This document shows positions 1-11,092 of a stretch of DNA of 64,000 bases, piece after piece. The stretch's first letter is position 1. The number at the start of each line of letters is the position of its first letter. The DNA lies in contig CM023450.1 of the NCBI GenBank assembly GCA_013339765.2, positions 189,800,688 through 189,864,687 of the forward strand. The letters are read 5' to 3'. Source of the DNA: Haemaphysalis longicornis (lineage: Eukaryota > Arthropoda > Arachnida > Ixodida > Ixodidae). Under the pieces are notes generated by a model that did no database searches, was not told the DNA's origin, and saw only the letters and a list, made by a program, of their open reading frames with translations. The position numbers and the translations under genes were made by a program.

Positions 1-1026
1 ACATCAGCGGACAGCAAGATCCACCTGCCATCATTGCACTGCAAGAAACGAACGGGAAGCCGCGACTCCCGGGATACATCACGTACACGGACCCCTCGGA
101 AACGGGGACAGCCGTTCTCGTCCGCAACAACGTGGCGGCAACCCAGCACGTCACGGCTCAGAGCGGGTGCGAGCGCACGCTGATAGAAGTCCACGCACCG
201 GAAATTGGCAGCACAAGAAATATATTCGGGATGAGTGCGTACTGCAGGCCGTCGCAGAGGCAGTACGACTTCGACCGCACCGTGTAGGAGGCGATGAGGT
301 TGCCGGGGACCAGGCCGCTCCTGATCCTCGGTGATTTCAACGCCCCGCACACGCTATGGGGTTAAAAATTTTTGTCCAAGAGAGGAAAAGCCCTGATACA
401 AACCATGGAAGACCAAGACCTGGTCCTACTTAACGAACAGGGAGTCACGACGAGAAGAGGCAACAGCGGGGCCAGGGACACCACGCCTGACCGTCATGGC
501 TGGCCGGGTCGCTCGACGCGTCAAGAAGGGGGCACCGGGACGAACCGTTGAACTCGTGTGGGTCCCGGCTCACTAGGGGGTTGCAGTCAACACCATCGCC
601 CACTACCACGCCGGCGAAATTGCGCTCCGGGCAGCCACCGAGTCGCGCGATGATGAGGACACCCCGACCCCAATGACAAACTACAGAGAGATTACTCGAG
701 CGTCCTTTCTGAAAGCAGGCCGAAGGCACCCTGTCGCACGTCATGGCGGAATGCACGTTCCTCAAGAGTCCACTTCCCCCACTCCTTCACCTACACCCCC
801 CTATCTTACCTCCACTTCCCCAACCCCACTCCTTGAGCGATGGGAGACCTTGCTGCCCAGCCCCGCCCTGCCGACCCAGCTAGCCCTGGCGGCCATGGCC
901 AGGAGTTGTTGGAGACATATGGGCCCCATGAATAGGGAACCCCCCCACCCCGTCTGGTGCCTGTGGGCACCACCAAATCTTTTGGGCTCAATAAATGTTG
1001 TTTCATCATCATCATCACATCATCAT
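1..1026 (+). mobile_element. Decayed I-clade LINE with large internal deletion
   Basis: Remnant of a non-LTR retrotransposon on the plus strand. Frame 3 from base 3 reads an AP-type endonuclease piece with the ALQET motif near the start and GDFNA around 330-344. A stop lies near 286 and a frameshift near 361. The endonuclease ends about 489 (motif TTPD) and is joined directly to RNase H C-terminal sequence (WVPAH motif about 558-572, followed by a stop), so the whole reverse transcriptase is missing. A Cys/His-type tail follows (LSHVMAEC, about 732-757). The 3' end has AATAAA near 990 and a TCATCA-type simple tail ending about 1026, as many I-type LINEs do. The left end runs off the window. 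It is not functional. Confidence 0.8.
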
Positions 1027-1647
1027 TCATTTTGTAAAGATGGAATTTTTTTTAGCCAGTGTCATACCCATGCTCATACCCAGTGTCATACACATTTTAA
1101 GCACAAACCTGAGATAGACGGACCACCTAACAAAGTCTCGGCGCTCTTTTGTCGCCACAAACATAATAATAAAGAACAGAACTATGATGTGGGGTGTGTC
1201 AGCCTTGGATGGTACGCGGTGAACAACATCGAGATCACTCTCGCTCACGGGGCATTCTGTCTTGTCGCCTATAGTTTTCACAGCGGCAACGCAGCTTTCG
1301 CCCTTTGTCGACGGGACAACCTCTATCTCGACATTGTTCCTGCGCAAATACTGTTCCATTTCCGAGAGTCGTTTTTCTAGTGCCGAATTTTGTGAAGTGA
1401 GGGATTGGTTAGTTGCTTTGAGGGAGTCATATTTTTTTTTCAGCTTTTCAACCATTTCCTTCATGAAAGAGAGGCTATGATGGAACTCCTCAATTTCTGT
1501 TTTTATATCTGCGTCTTCTGAACATGCTTCACCAGCAATCCTCTTCCGCACAGCTGACACCGCCTTGTCGACAACTTCATTCAATTTTTCTTCGCAGGCA
1601 CTTCCGGGAATCTCAACTCGCTTACACAGCTCGGCTTTAGTAGGCAT
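1027..1647 (-). pseudogene. LINE ORF1-like protein, truncated
   Basis: Open frame of 206 codons on the minus strand. Residues 1-55 are charged, 55-100 form a probable coiled coil (EEFHHSL, VEKLKKKYDSL, SALEKRLSEMEQ), and 100-150 look like the RRM-type core of LINE ORF1 or FP-like proteins (LRRNNVEIE, then SDLDVVHRVPSK). Such proteins bind RNA in LINE particles. After about residue 155 the similarity breaks: KERRDFVR is still recognisable but is preceded by a short insertion, and the end is repetitive (GMSMGM). There is no downstream endonuclease or reverse transcriptase, since the I-clade LINE above abuts it tail to tail. It could also be a domesticated coiled-coil protein, which I think less likely. 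Confidence 0.5.
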
Positions 1648-1739
1648 GACAGAAATTCAAGCACAGGTCAGCAGCAGCAGTAAAAGCGGCACTGGCAAAA
1701 CGCACGTAAGTGAAACAAAACAAAACGAAGGTTTCGCAC

Positions 1740-2036
1740 CTGTGTGATGGAAATTTGAGATGCTTATACTGACCTCCCTTGCGCCACAAACTGCTGCTGC
1801 TAAGTGGCGGGCTGACGGCACTGCTGTTGCTTTTCTAGCCGGTGTCGATTGCTGGGTTTCCATCTCGATGCGTAGTGGATCTCCTGGGGCTCGGTGATCT
1901 GGACACCTGTTCCCCCGGGCAAGCGCAAAGGTGTAGAGCTCCAATGACGGATCCAACCACGCCAGGAACCTGTGATGGGAAGAGATGCTTTTGTACTGTG
2001 CTTCCTTGCGCCGCAAACTGTTGCTGCTGCTAAGTA
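1740..2036 (-). repeat. Pair of ~65-bp direct repeats upstream of the ORF1-like gene
   Basis: Two imperfect copies (about 1740-1805 and 1970-2036) share a stretch that on the minus strand reads TTAGCAGCAGCA, then GTTTG(C/T)GGCGCAAG, then AAGCATCTC and CATCACA(CA)GGT. Spacing is about 230 bp. They lie just 5' of the ATG at 1647 (minus), so they could be tandem 5'-UTR monomers of the LINE. That role is inferred from position only. Confidence 0.5.
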
Positions 2037-2300
2037 CGTCTTTCACGTGCGATCAGCTTTGTAACCTCTCACACAGTTTTCCCACTTATATCTCAACGCT
2101 TTCTTCGTGGTCGCAACATGGGGAAAGGGATGCGCACCAATGTTCCTTTGCGGAATGCCGCCTTCAAGATTGCTGCGCTCCACAATGACGAGTGCCCACG
2201 CCACAAACGTGTCTCTTCGTTGCATTTCTTAATTTGCTAAAAAGAGCACTTCAGATATGCGCACGCAGATCTGGAAATTGTTAATATCTGACAAGTGGGA

Positions 2301-2525
2301 ACCGGAGGAGTAGCTTAGTGGCTATGCCGTTGGCATCTGAACACAGAGGTTCGGGTTAGCTTGCCGCCCCGAGCGGCCGTTTTACTGATGTAGGCGAAAA
2401 ACGAAAACGTCCCTATGTCGAGATTTCTCCTGACGTTAATGATTCCTATGTGCTCTAAATTACTCAGCGGCTGTGCGATATAAGGCGCCCCACCCCTCAT
2501 AGCCACTGGAGCACCTTCGGGGCAT
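2301..2525 (+). mobile_element. Diverged Ruka-like tRNA-derived SINE
   Basis: The head resembles a tRNA promoter (AGTAGCTTAGTGGCTATG as box A, AGAGGTTCGGGTTAGC as box B). The body contains GTAGGCGAAAAACGAAAACG, which corresponds to the GGCGAAAAGCGAAAACGCCC block of the copies near 34.8 kb and 40.8 kb. The rest is diverged and there is no clear tail. Transcription by RNA polymerase III is a family property; this copy looks dead. Confidence 0.55.
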
Positions 2526-3232
2526 CAAATGCGGCAGTATTTTCTGACAAGTGTGTTTACGTTGGGAAACACAAAGAAAAGACCCATCAATCGGTTTTAC
2601 ATTATTCCGCCCTGAGTAGACACACGAATAGTTTGGGTTGTTTATTTCTTCCTTCAGCCATTAAATAAGGACAAAACCGAGAGGTAGATTTATCCCCAGA
2701 CGTCCCTTTTTTATCCGGCCTTTGACATTACCAAAGTTGTCGTCCCTTTGTTTAATTCCTAGTATCATCTTTAGTTTATGAGGACATGCAGAGCCGGCAG
2801 GTTTGCGCCGGCCATTTCTTGTTTTACGTTGAGGCCAGCAGTTCATTACAAATGACCATGAAGGAACGCAAAACATTCTAGTATATCCCCGCAATCAGCT
2901 TGCAATGTCATATTTCGTGTTTTGAAGCTACAATTTACAGAATTATACAGCATGTTTTTCAGGCTTGTCGCCTCCGATATGTGAAAGGTCATAATAAATG
3001 CGTTAACATTTTTTAAATGTGTTTTCAAATAAAGAAAAATGCCTCACTTATCTGCACTGCAGTGCATTCTTGATTTTGCACCATTTTGTTACGTCTACTA
3101 AAATTGGCACGAAGGGTGAAAAATGATGACAAGAAATAAAACTAAACTCCCTGTTTTGTTTAGATGCAGAAAGAACAGACCCGACATATTAGCAATTTTG
3201 AGAAATGTCGTGTTTGTAATTTTTTTGTGAAA
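2526..3232. other. No recognisable gene
   Basis: AT-rich sequence with only short random open frames. I see no transposon ends, tRNA promoter or splice-flanked coding stretch. Confidence 0.5.
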
Positions 3233-4276
3233 GTATTTGCACGGGCCCGTGCCCTCACAACTCTATATGCCAACGACAGAGGAGCCAAATACGCCGACGC
3301 AGCGGCATACCCGCACCGACCGGGTACTTACGCAGCGGTGGTGGTGGACGCCGTCACCGGAGACACACTCAGCGCGGGCAGCTTCGCCGCAGCGGACCCA
3401 CACCAGGCAGAGGAAATGGCCATTGCCTTGGCCATGGTGGACCCGACGTGCACAACAGTACTCAATGACTCGCGAACTGCAGTGCTTAGATACGCCACAA
3501 ACACAGTGAGTGCCAGTGCTGTGAGAGTGCTTAGTGCCACGCATCCCCCGACCACCCCACTGACTCTGCGGTGGTTCCCCGCACACGCGAGCACCCTCCA
3601 CACCGGAGCGGGTCTCGCCAACCGCAACGAGACGGCCGACGCCGCTGCGCGCGCGCTCACACTCCGCGCGGCGGACGACGACGCAACGGCCACGTCTGTT
3701 GAGCGGGCGGCGACTCCCGAGTGTGCCCCCATCACGAGGTACGGGGACATCCTGGCATGGTACCGCCACAATCGACGGACGAGACCCCCGCCTCATCCAA
3801 GACTTTCAAGGAAAGAAGCGGTGCTATACCGCCAACTACAAACCGGGTCTCTCCTGACCCCGGTGCTAGAGGTGCACGTGTGCTCTGAAATCTACGAGTC
3901 TGATGTGTGCCGTGTGTGTGAGTCAGCTAGAGCAACGATGGCCCACATGCTGTGGGACTGTGAACTGCACCCGCATGAGGCTGCCACACAGACGCAGCTC
4001 CCCCCGACCGTCAGGGAAGGCATGATATCATCGACATATGACACAACTCCGGGCCGTCCAGCAAGTGGAGGCAGCCCTCGAACGCCAGATGCCTTTGATC
4101 GTGCCTGCGGGATCCGGGCACACCCCGGGACCTGCGGTGCGTGGTCTGGCAGCGGCTAGCAGAGCACGCCGACACGACGTCGTGGCCGCGTCTTAGAGGC
4201 TCGCCCCTTCGGGGCTCGCTCCTAATTGCAGACATTAATAAAGGTTGTTCTGTTCTCTCTCTCTCTCTCTCTCCTC
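3233..4276 (+). mobile_element. 5'-truncated I-clade LINE: RNase H and C-terminal tail
   Basis: The insertion keeps only the end of the second LINE protein. From about 3245 the frame reads an RNase H domain: a VVVDAVTGD strand (about 3338), QAEEMAIALA (catalytic Glu region, 3400), NDSRTA (Asp, about 3464) and WFPAH (about 3571). It ends with a Cys/His cluster (CRVCESARATMAHMLWDC, about 3908-3960). A one-base frameshift near 4025-4040 moves the last 40 codons into another frame, which then reads to a stop at about 4195. AATAAA at about 4237 is followed by a CT-repeat tail at 4252-4276. Codons are very GC-rich compared with the flanking DNA, which supports a recent insertion. The ATG at 3164 lies in unrelated flanking sequence. 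Confidence 0.8.
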
Positions 4277-5440
4277 GCCTATCTCTCCCCTGCCGCCTAT
4301 CTCTCCCCGCTATCGGGCCGCTGCTCTGTGCTGGGCGCTTGCGGAAGGTGGCGTGGTTTGACCTCTAGCGCTCAATGGCAAAACTGGTCGCCCCGCGAAG
4401 ACTGCCCGAGGTAGCGTAGAGTAGCTTGCGCTACAAAAGGCAGACTTTGGAACTGGTGCCGGTAAACGTCATAAAGCGTCAAAATGACGAAAGCACCCCA
4501 CCCCGTTTCTCAACCGGAACCACCCGACAAAAATAAAAGCCAATCAGACAAAGCTTCCGGCATTCACGAATTCGCAAAAAAAAATCCCGAAGTCTAGAAT
4601 ACGGCCCGAGGCGCAGCACCTGCCGAAAGTGCGTATCCCTTATTTTGTCTCCGCCGTAGTATCATTGTCCTCCCTTCAGAGCTTCAGTGGCCGCTGTGCA
4701 GTATTCGCGATTCAGGCGAGCCCTCGCATTTGGCTGCCTCAGTCATAGCTTACAGATGGCGGGGACGACGCATTTTCGCGGACGCTTGATGAGCACTGCT
4801 GATAGCGTATGGCTAGCCCGCACTGAAAAATCGAAAAATGAGCGTAATAACGCTACCGCGTTTATACCCATGAATCCGTCCCTCTCTGCAAGCACACGAG
4901 TCAGGCAATTAGAGAACGCAGCGCAAGAGACAAGTGGCGTGATGACCGTATAAGGATACGAAAAGGCAGCGAGCCAATCAAAGTGTCCCGCGATCAAGTC
5001 CAGAGAGGTTAAAAGCGGGGTGCACAAGGAGAAGGGAGGAGGCAAGAAACCAGGAGGCGAAAAGAGCACGTAAGCTTCAAGGACGGGCCAGGAGGACGCA
5101 GGCAGGCCACCAACTATGCTTACCAAGCCTGGGCGGGAGCGGGCCGACTTCGCATCGGCTGCGGCATCCTATGCGCACCACGAACCTGTGTATTCGCGGC
5201 CCCAGCGGCGGTGGTCGGGCACCTGTGGCCAACGTCCACGCTCCGTCGACCTTCGCTTGGACGGCCCCGAAGGGCTACGTTCGTGCCGAGACCTACCTGG
5301 GACCTCCAGCGGCAGCGGCTAGCAGGGGGTAGCAACCAAGGAAACACGTCGGGACGCGCGGAGCCCACGCCGTCCAAGGATAGAACGCGCACAACGAACG
5401 CCGGCATCAACAATAGAAAACACCTACCACTGAGTTGCGG
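4277..5440. other. No recognisable gene
   Basis: GC-rich in parts, with short open frames on both strands (for example 5116-5322) that have low-complexity translations and no known motif. The right part may belong to the LTR proposed at 5440-5797, whose 5' border I cannot place. Confidence 0.4.
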
Positions 5441-5797
5441 GCACGCAAGGGTGCGACATGTCAGCGCCCACAACCGGGGTAGGCCAGTCCAATAGTGATG
5501 CATCGTAGGACACAACTAGGGAGTTGTGGTGGGTAGAGAGATCCCTTAGGAGGTGGTGGAATCTGTGATTTCAAAGCTAATTGTGTCAGAACGTTATTGT
5601 AGAATGGCTGTTTGTGATTTTTTTAGTTAGGGGTTGAGTGTTTATTGTTTGTGTGTACTTGATTTCTTGAGTAATTTGCCTAAGACTGTTTCAAGTGCGT
5701 ACTGTAATAAATGTATGTTTTGTTAAACCTGTCCGCAGCTCTCCGGTATCCATCTCTCTGAGCTGGTGAAGACCCCTTCACCATCCGTTCACGTGAC
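5440..5797 (+). repeat. Probable 3' portion of a solo LTR
   Basis: The segment has an AATAAA signal (about 5707), then roughly 85 bases ending in CCGTTCACGTGACA, the kind of CA-3' end seen in arthropod Ty3/gypsy and Mag-like LTRs. No adjacent gag or pol and no convincing 5' TG end or target duplication were found, so this is tentative. Confidence 0.35.
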
Positions 5798-6870
5798 ACT
5801 CATAAAACAGTATCGAAAACTCTCATAGCAGTGCTGGTTTTGCAATTAGGGGCATGGAGATCGAAGTTTGCAACCACTGAGTTTATATCGCCTTGTAAAA
5901 ACGTAACTAAAGGAATTGCGCACTCAAAATATTTCAGTAAGTTTTAAGCGTACGCCTCGAAATGCCGCCTAAAAGCGATTGTTGTGAGCCGGTAGAGAGA
6001 TAACGCAAGCTATTCAGAGAAGTCCAGGAAAAATACTCGGCGCACGTAAGTCTGGTTACTTGCTTTGAAGATGAAACCCAGGCGATACCCAGGGACACTG
6101 AAGTGATTTGTAAAGCATTGCGGGATTACAACCGCAAATTGTAGTCTGGAGTCTATAGGCCACGGTTCGAGCCCTCTCAACTGCGTTTGCGCGAATTTAT
6201 TCACTAGAAAAATCAATTCGAAAATTCTGTCCTCCTCTCTGCATCCTCGCCCATTTTCTCTACCTCATTTCGTATAAAGTCACAAAAAGGTGACTTGAGT
6301 TGACTGCGCTACTGCAGGGCTCGCCGACCCTCCGATAGAGTCAGTCCGGCCAGCGTTTAGTCCGCCGGCCGCCGACGGGTCGTCGCAATCCGTTCGCTCA
6401 GTTGAAACTAAGCCAGAGACGTTAGTGAATTGAAGAATGTGCCTTTAGTGTGTTAGTTTGTACATTATATCAAGCTCTCAGTCCAGGTCGCTCCACACAA
6501 GCGCACCTGCGAAACATCGCTGACTGGTACGAGTAGAAGAAAAATGTAAGGCCAATTGAAGGCGGGAGAAGAGTCAGCGGGGTTTATAAACGTACTAAAG
6601 AATTAAAATCAACCGCAACTTTTATCGTACAGAGTAAAACCGAGGTTCTACAAGCACTTTATTTAGGCTGGGTGAACCATTGCAGCGCTAAGCAGCACAG
6701 TCACACATCTGTGAGCGCTTTTCCGTCTAAGGAATGCAGTCGCTAGACCTGAAATATTGCGGTAATTTGGGGGACGCTTACTGCACAAGCGCTATACAAG
6801 AAATAGTCATCTAAGCGTCTAGAAATGTGAAACCTGAATACAAATGTGAATATACTTTATATTTCCGTCT
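5798..6870. other. Noncoding; contains a short fragment of a shared exon-like repeat
   Basis: No gene was recognised. The minus strand of about 6020-6075 (TTCAAAGCAAGTAACCAGAC, then CGAGTATTTTT) matches the 3' edge of the exon-like sequences at 19719-19815 and 59070-59245. A box-B-like GGTTCGAGCCC lies at about 6166, but no full tRNA shape could be drawn. Confidence 0.4.
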
Positions 6871-6880
6871 TTAGCATGGC

Positions 6881-6955
6881 TGGCTTGTGGCTGAGCGGTC
6901 TCGAGCTTCAGGCGTATTGTTTTTCAAGTCGCAAGTTCGAATCCCCGGCAGCGCA
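6881..6955 (+). pseudogene. tRNA-like sequence (tRNA pseudogene or SINE head)
   Basis: GTGGCTGAGCGGTC fits polymerase III box A and AAGTTCGAATCCCCG fits box B, with a T-run after the unit. The spacing and long middle suggest a class II (Leu/Ser-type) shape. The acceptor and anticodon stems do not pair well, so a functional tRNA is unlikely. Confidence 0.35.
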
Positions 6956-7979
6956 TGTTTTTTCTTCAACTGGATTTGTTTGTTTTTGAGCATTGTTTTC
7001 TATACTGACTTCAGATTTTTTGCACTGCAACGTTCATTGCTCCGCGAGTGAGTTCGCGGAATGCGTGCAGACGGACACTGAAGCGCTGGTGAGTTCTCGT
7101 TGGCGTAGTATTGCCATAAGCACCGACTGCTTGCGGGCACAGTTCCGAATCGGGTGACCCTTGGCCTAGTACGAACACGCCTCTTGCGATACAGGCGCGA
7201 GTCAGGCAAGCACCAAAGGTGGGGGAAACGCGAATCGCATTTGAGAGTCTCCGGTGACGCGGAGGTCGTTCATCCTCTGCGTAAGCCTCGCCAAATGATT
7301 CGATTCGAAGCCGTGTTGGTTGGCTTATCTGACGCATGTTACAGCAAACAACATTGCAGAAACGTGGTATGCCGATTACTGAGATATCGTGAATGCCCAT
7401 CTAACGATACCTTCGGATGTCAAGCGTGTTGTGTCGCAGAACCGAAACCGAAACTGGTTTGAATTCTAATCTTAGATACCGCCCAACACGTAGCACCTTG
7501 TACTTTCGTCACTGCTGTTAGTTGATGCAGCCACCGCAAATGGCGCATGGTAGTTTTTTTTTTTCAGGCTTTATAAAATGAATGCCGCGTTATCGCAGGA
7601 ATATACGATCAAACGTGTTTATTTGAGCCAGTCCACGCAGTGCAAGCAAAAACAGGAACTTGACAAATTCATTTCAGTGTCCCGTTAACAACTCCTTTCC
7701 AGCTGCATCAGACTTGCGTCTTTTTCATAGTCTTCCTTTCTTTCTGTTTGGGCAAATTCCTCCGACCAGCTTTTATTCCTAAACTCATTTTGTGTCACGT
7801 TGAAGTGTCACTCGGCAAGCACTCTTCTACGACTTTTACGTTTCTCATTCATACTGTTATGAATTTTGAGAAACGGGCATATTAGCCAATCAAAGGTCTC
7901 GATTCTGGTCAGTCCCTCAAGTTGGTATGGGCCGCGAAAAGAGAACGCAGCGACTAATTATCGTTTACCACCCGTGATG
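6956..7979. other. No recognisable gene
   Basis: Two overlapping short frames on opposite strands (about 7000-7460) have no motif or convincing splice context. The remainder is AT-rich with short T-runs. Confidence 0.4.
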
Positions 7980-8725
7980 TCTTTGGAAACAGTCCGAAGT
8001 CAACGGGGTTTTCTCAAGCAATTGGTTGACCCGTCCCGCTTTTTACACACTCGATTTAGCCTTGAGTGCATACTTATTGCTTCGCGCAGGTCTATTGACG
8101 GTTCCTTTTTTTCTTGGCTTTTCCCTCAATAGATTGTGAAAGGTGTCTGTTCCACCAGGTTTTAATACTTTTTTTATTGCCCACTGGTGCGCCTCCTGTA
8201 AAAACTTGGGCACAAGACCATGGTCTCTTGTAGCTTGGTTAACAGATTGCCCCCTCTGTTCACGACCAGAGAAAATTTCTCACTGTTTTGTAGGCTGCAG
8301 CATTCTGTCTTGGAGGGGGGGGACATTTTGCAGCAAACTTTTAAAAAAGCATGGATATCACACCTTTTTCAACCATATTTTTGCCATTCGGCTGTCCTAG
8401 TGAGCCACTCTATGACATGTTTGTATTACTTTGTCTGGACAGTATGTGAGGCTGCAGCTTGTGTGAAAGGCATGCTGAGCAAGCCTCTCTCAAGCAAGTC
8501 GTATTCCGGAGAAACTGGGGTGTTTGCACATAGTGTATATCATTCTTTCGGCCAACCACCCTGACTAGTTCCCCCTTTTGAACGCTTGTTGTGTGCTTGC
8601 CTGAATTTTGATGTATCTGTCGTTGTCCTAGCTTGACTATATAATCTTGTTTGCTGACTATGTACTGTCTTCGTGCTGTCGTTATGTTTGAGCGTGCTCT
8701 CCATGCACAATAAAAAGTTCTCCCA
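7980..8725 (+). mobile_element. 3' end of a non-LTR retrotransposon
   Basis: The plus-strand frame after about 8143 reads the Cys/His tail found at the end of some tick LINE proteins: FFIAHWCASCKNLGTRPW, then CPLCSRPEKISHCFVGC (about 8255-8305), then a frame change and further diverged C-terminal sequence. Upstream (about 7990-8140) there are weak matches to the linker that normally precedes it. The unit ends with AATAAA near 8710. The element is 5'-truncated and carries several frame breaks. A related Cys/His tail is seen near 37.6 kb. The clade is not assigned. Confidence 0.5.
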
Positions 8726-8737
8726 TACACAAGAACA

Positions 8738-8945
8738 AGGTGCGGAGATGGTACTGTGGTATGGTATTGGGCTACTAATGTCGAGACCTGGGTCCAAATC
8801 CACTAAGTCACTCCTCGTACAAATGGCCGGTAGATGCTTCTAGGGCCACGGGCTCATGACCGACATCTGGAAGGGGAAGGTAAGGAATTCTTCCTTCTCG
8901 TCGCTTGCTTCTACCAGTTAGAGCTTAAATAAAGTCCATTTTCTT
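8738..8945 (+). mobile_element. tRNA-derived SINE, unnamed family
   Basis: Box A-like TGTGGTATGGTATTGGGC and box B-like TGGGTCCAAATCC are about 35 bases apart. They are followed by a 130-base body and AATAAA near 8928. It sits directly behind the LINE 3' end. No second copy was spotted in this window. Confidence 0.45.
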
Positions 8946-9914
8946 ACTCCATCTTTTCTTTCTCCGAATATTTCTTTATCTATTTACTCTTCACAGCGTC
9001 GGCCATTTTTTTGACGAAACAAGAGCGATGGTATTCGCAGAATGGAGGCACTTAGGCCTTCTGCAGTAGGAAACTCCAGCAGCATGCAGGGTTTTTACCA
9101 TTTTTCCGCGTTTTCGCCCCACACCACCATGCTTTCTTCATACTTCGTGCAATGTGTGTCGGTCACAAACCTTTAACTGAAGAGTCTAGAAGCAGAAATG
9201 TGGCAGTGAAAGCTGGTACCTTAATCAACCGGAAAAAATTGGTATTACACACAGCCCTTCCCCCGCCACTCTGCCCTTTCTTTTCTTGCTGCCGATATGA
9301 TCGCGGTGGCAGGAGGAACAACAACAGGCGGCCGTAAATCTGGCGATAAACATACCGTGAACTCTCCTGCCGTTTGGTTAGGAATAAGAACAAAAACAAA
9401 ATTACGATGACACTGAAGCACTTCATTATGATCAAAACACCACAGTGGCCAATTGTTGAATGTGTGCTCACATCAGCGATTATTGCGTTCCGAGATAGGT
9501 AAAGCACGGGAATTTCGCTTCGATATAGAAAGTTAGTTACACGTGTTGAACGCCGGTCTACACCACTAAGCTAACCTAATAGATACCAAAGCACATTTAT
9601 ACGCTAAAAAACTCCACGGTTCCTGCAAAACTTTCTGCACAGGCGGAGCTCGTCCGCAGCCATTCTGCGCCAAACCCGTGGTCTCTCCCATACAGATACT
9701 GAGGCTCTTTTCTTATTATACGGCTAGTGAGGTCGAAACAGCGAAGCTCCTTTAGAAGTTGCTCAAAACCAGAGAAGGGTGTGTTCAAAGCAAACCAGTA
9801 GGTGGCGCTGGATTGTAGAGGAGGCGGCGAGTTCACACGAGGGAATGGAATCTTGCTTCTAATTATTAGCTGCGAAGCTGTCGAGTAAATTGTCAGTGTA
9901 CCGTTAGTGTTAGT
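8946..9914. other. No recognisable gene
   Basis: Only short frames without motifs. No repeat edges were recognised. Confidence 0.4.
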
Positions 9915-10354
9915 CCGCAGTTAAAATAGCAAGAAAATGCTGAGCGCTTGTGTGTGCGCGGCTACCGGCGACCGCCCAGCGTCCCGGCAGACGTTTCGTT
10001 TTCGAGCCAACCATACCCCCTTAGGGAGATTTTCCAAGGTTGGCCAAAAAGCTGCTGCGTTCACCGTAATCGTGGCAGCCATTGCTCAGAACAAGAAAGA
10101 CACGTCATACACATCATGCTATACACGTGACGCCACGTGTCTACGTCAAATATACAGGTCACGTACGCCCCTCCAAAGTGAGTCCAATGATTTCACTTCC
10201 AAAAATGAAGGAGGCTGAACTTATCTCAACAATCACGGAGTACCGGTCGTTGCGGCGGCTAAGAAGAAGCAAATTGGCTGCAATCGTTGGACTTAAACCG
10301 TCGTGATGGTGGTGAAAGTTGCGTACAGATTCGCTACCTTCAAGTCTTACGCGT
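9915..10354 (+). repeat. Dispersed repeat family A, copy 1
   Basis: This block shares ordered segments with 45416-45853 and 53051-53354: CCGCAG(T/C)TAAAAT, GAGCGCTTGTGTGTGCGCG, CGCCCAGCGTCCCGG, a CACCGTAATCGTGGCAG block, AAAGACACGTCATA, GTACGCCCCTC, CACTTCCAAAAA, AAATTGGCTGCAATCGTTG, CGTCGTGATGG, and the terminal block CTTCAAGTCTTACGCGTT. All three copies have the same orientation. None contains a long open frame. No terminal inverted repeat was found. Confidence 0.7.
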
Positions 10355-11084
10355 TGATGGAGCCTCCTTCTTTTTTAATGATCATCCGTTCCCGTTTGGT
10401 CTTGTATTATCCTTGAGGTAACAATGATCCCCCCAAAACAGCCCAGTACGCATCAATAGAAAAATTAAAGCCATTCGATCTCCATGTGAAGCTTTTGGAA
10501 GTGCAGAACGTGATTGGCCATAACAGGGCTGTGCAGGCCGTTATCCGCGTGCTACCACCCCCACTGCACTTCTGCAGTGTTCGCGCGCCCCCTGCCTGAA
10601 ACTGCGCCAGCGGGAGTTCTGTTTTTTTGTGGTCCCTTTTCCTCCCGTACGAGCAGGCGTTGCATTGCCACTTTTTTTCCGCTTCATATCGTGACAATCA
10701 AACCCAACGAGCGTTCCTAACCTTTTGGCCCTGATTTTTTTATTTCAAGCAAATCAGTGTTTTCTGTGTGTTTTCTTAAATTTTAGGGTCCCATAAGCCC
10801 ACAAACGAAAAATAAAGCTGGAAGTAAAAGTAATAACAGATTATTTATTAATGAGCCAATTAATTAGAACATCTCGAAATTAAAAATTTTATGGAGAGCA
10901 ATGACATAACTTTTGCACATTTTCCTAAACTTTATGGCTAGATGAACCTATGAACGAAAATTCAGCTTCGTAGTGCACGTATTTATAGATTTACAAGCTT
11001 GGGAATACAACTGAGGCCGCCATTTTTTTCAGCCTCAGTGTCGTAATTTTGACTTCACTGGAGCTTTTTTCTTTTTGTAGTAGT
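10355..11084. other. No recognisable gene
   Basis: AT-rich, with short frames and homopolymer runs. It ends at the left target duplication of the hAT element. Confidence 0.4.
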
Positions 11085-11092
11085 AGCTCCAC

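Noticed and set aside
673..1380. 235-codon plus-strand frame
   Set aside because: It joins a LINE C-terminus, a simple repeat and the antisense of the ORF1-like gene; not a gene.
4981..5797. Full solo LTR starting at TGTCCCGCG
   Set aside because: The start has a TG, but flanking bases do not form a target duplication with those after 5797; only the 3' part is listed, with low confidence.
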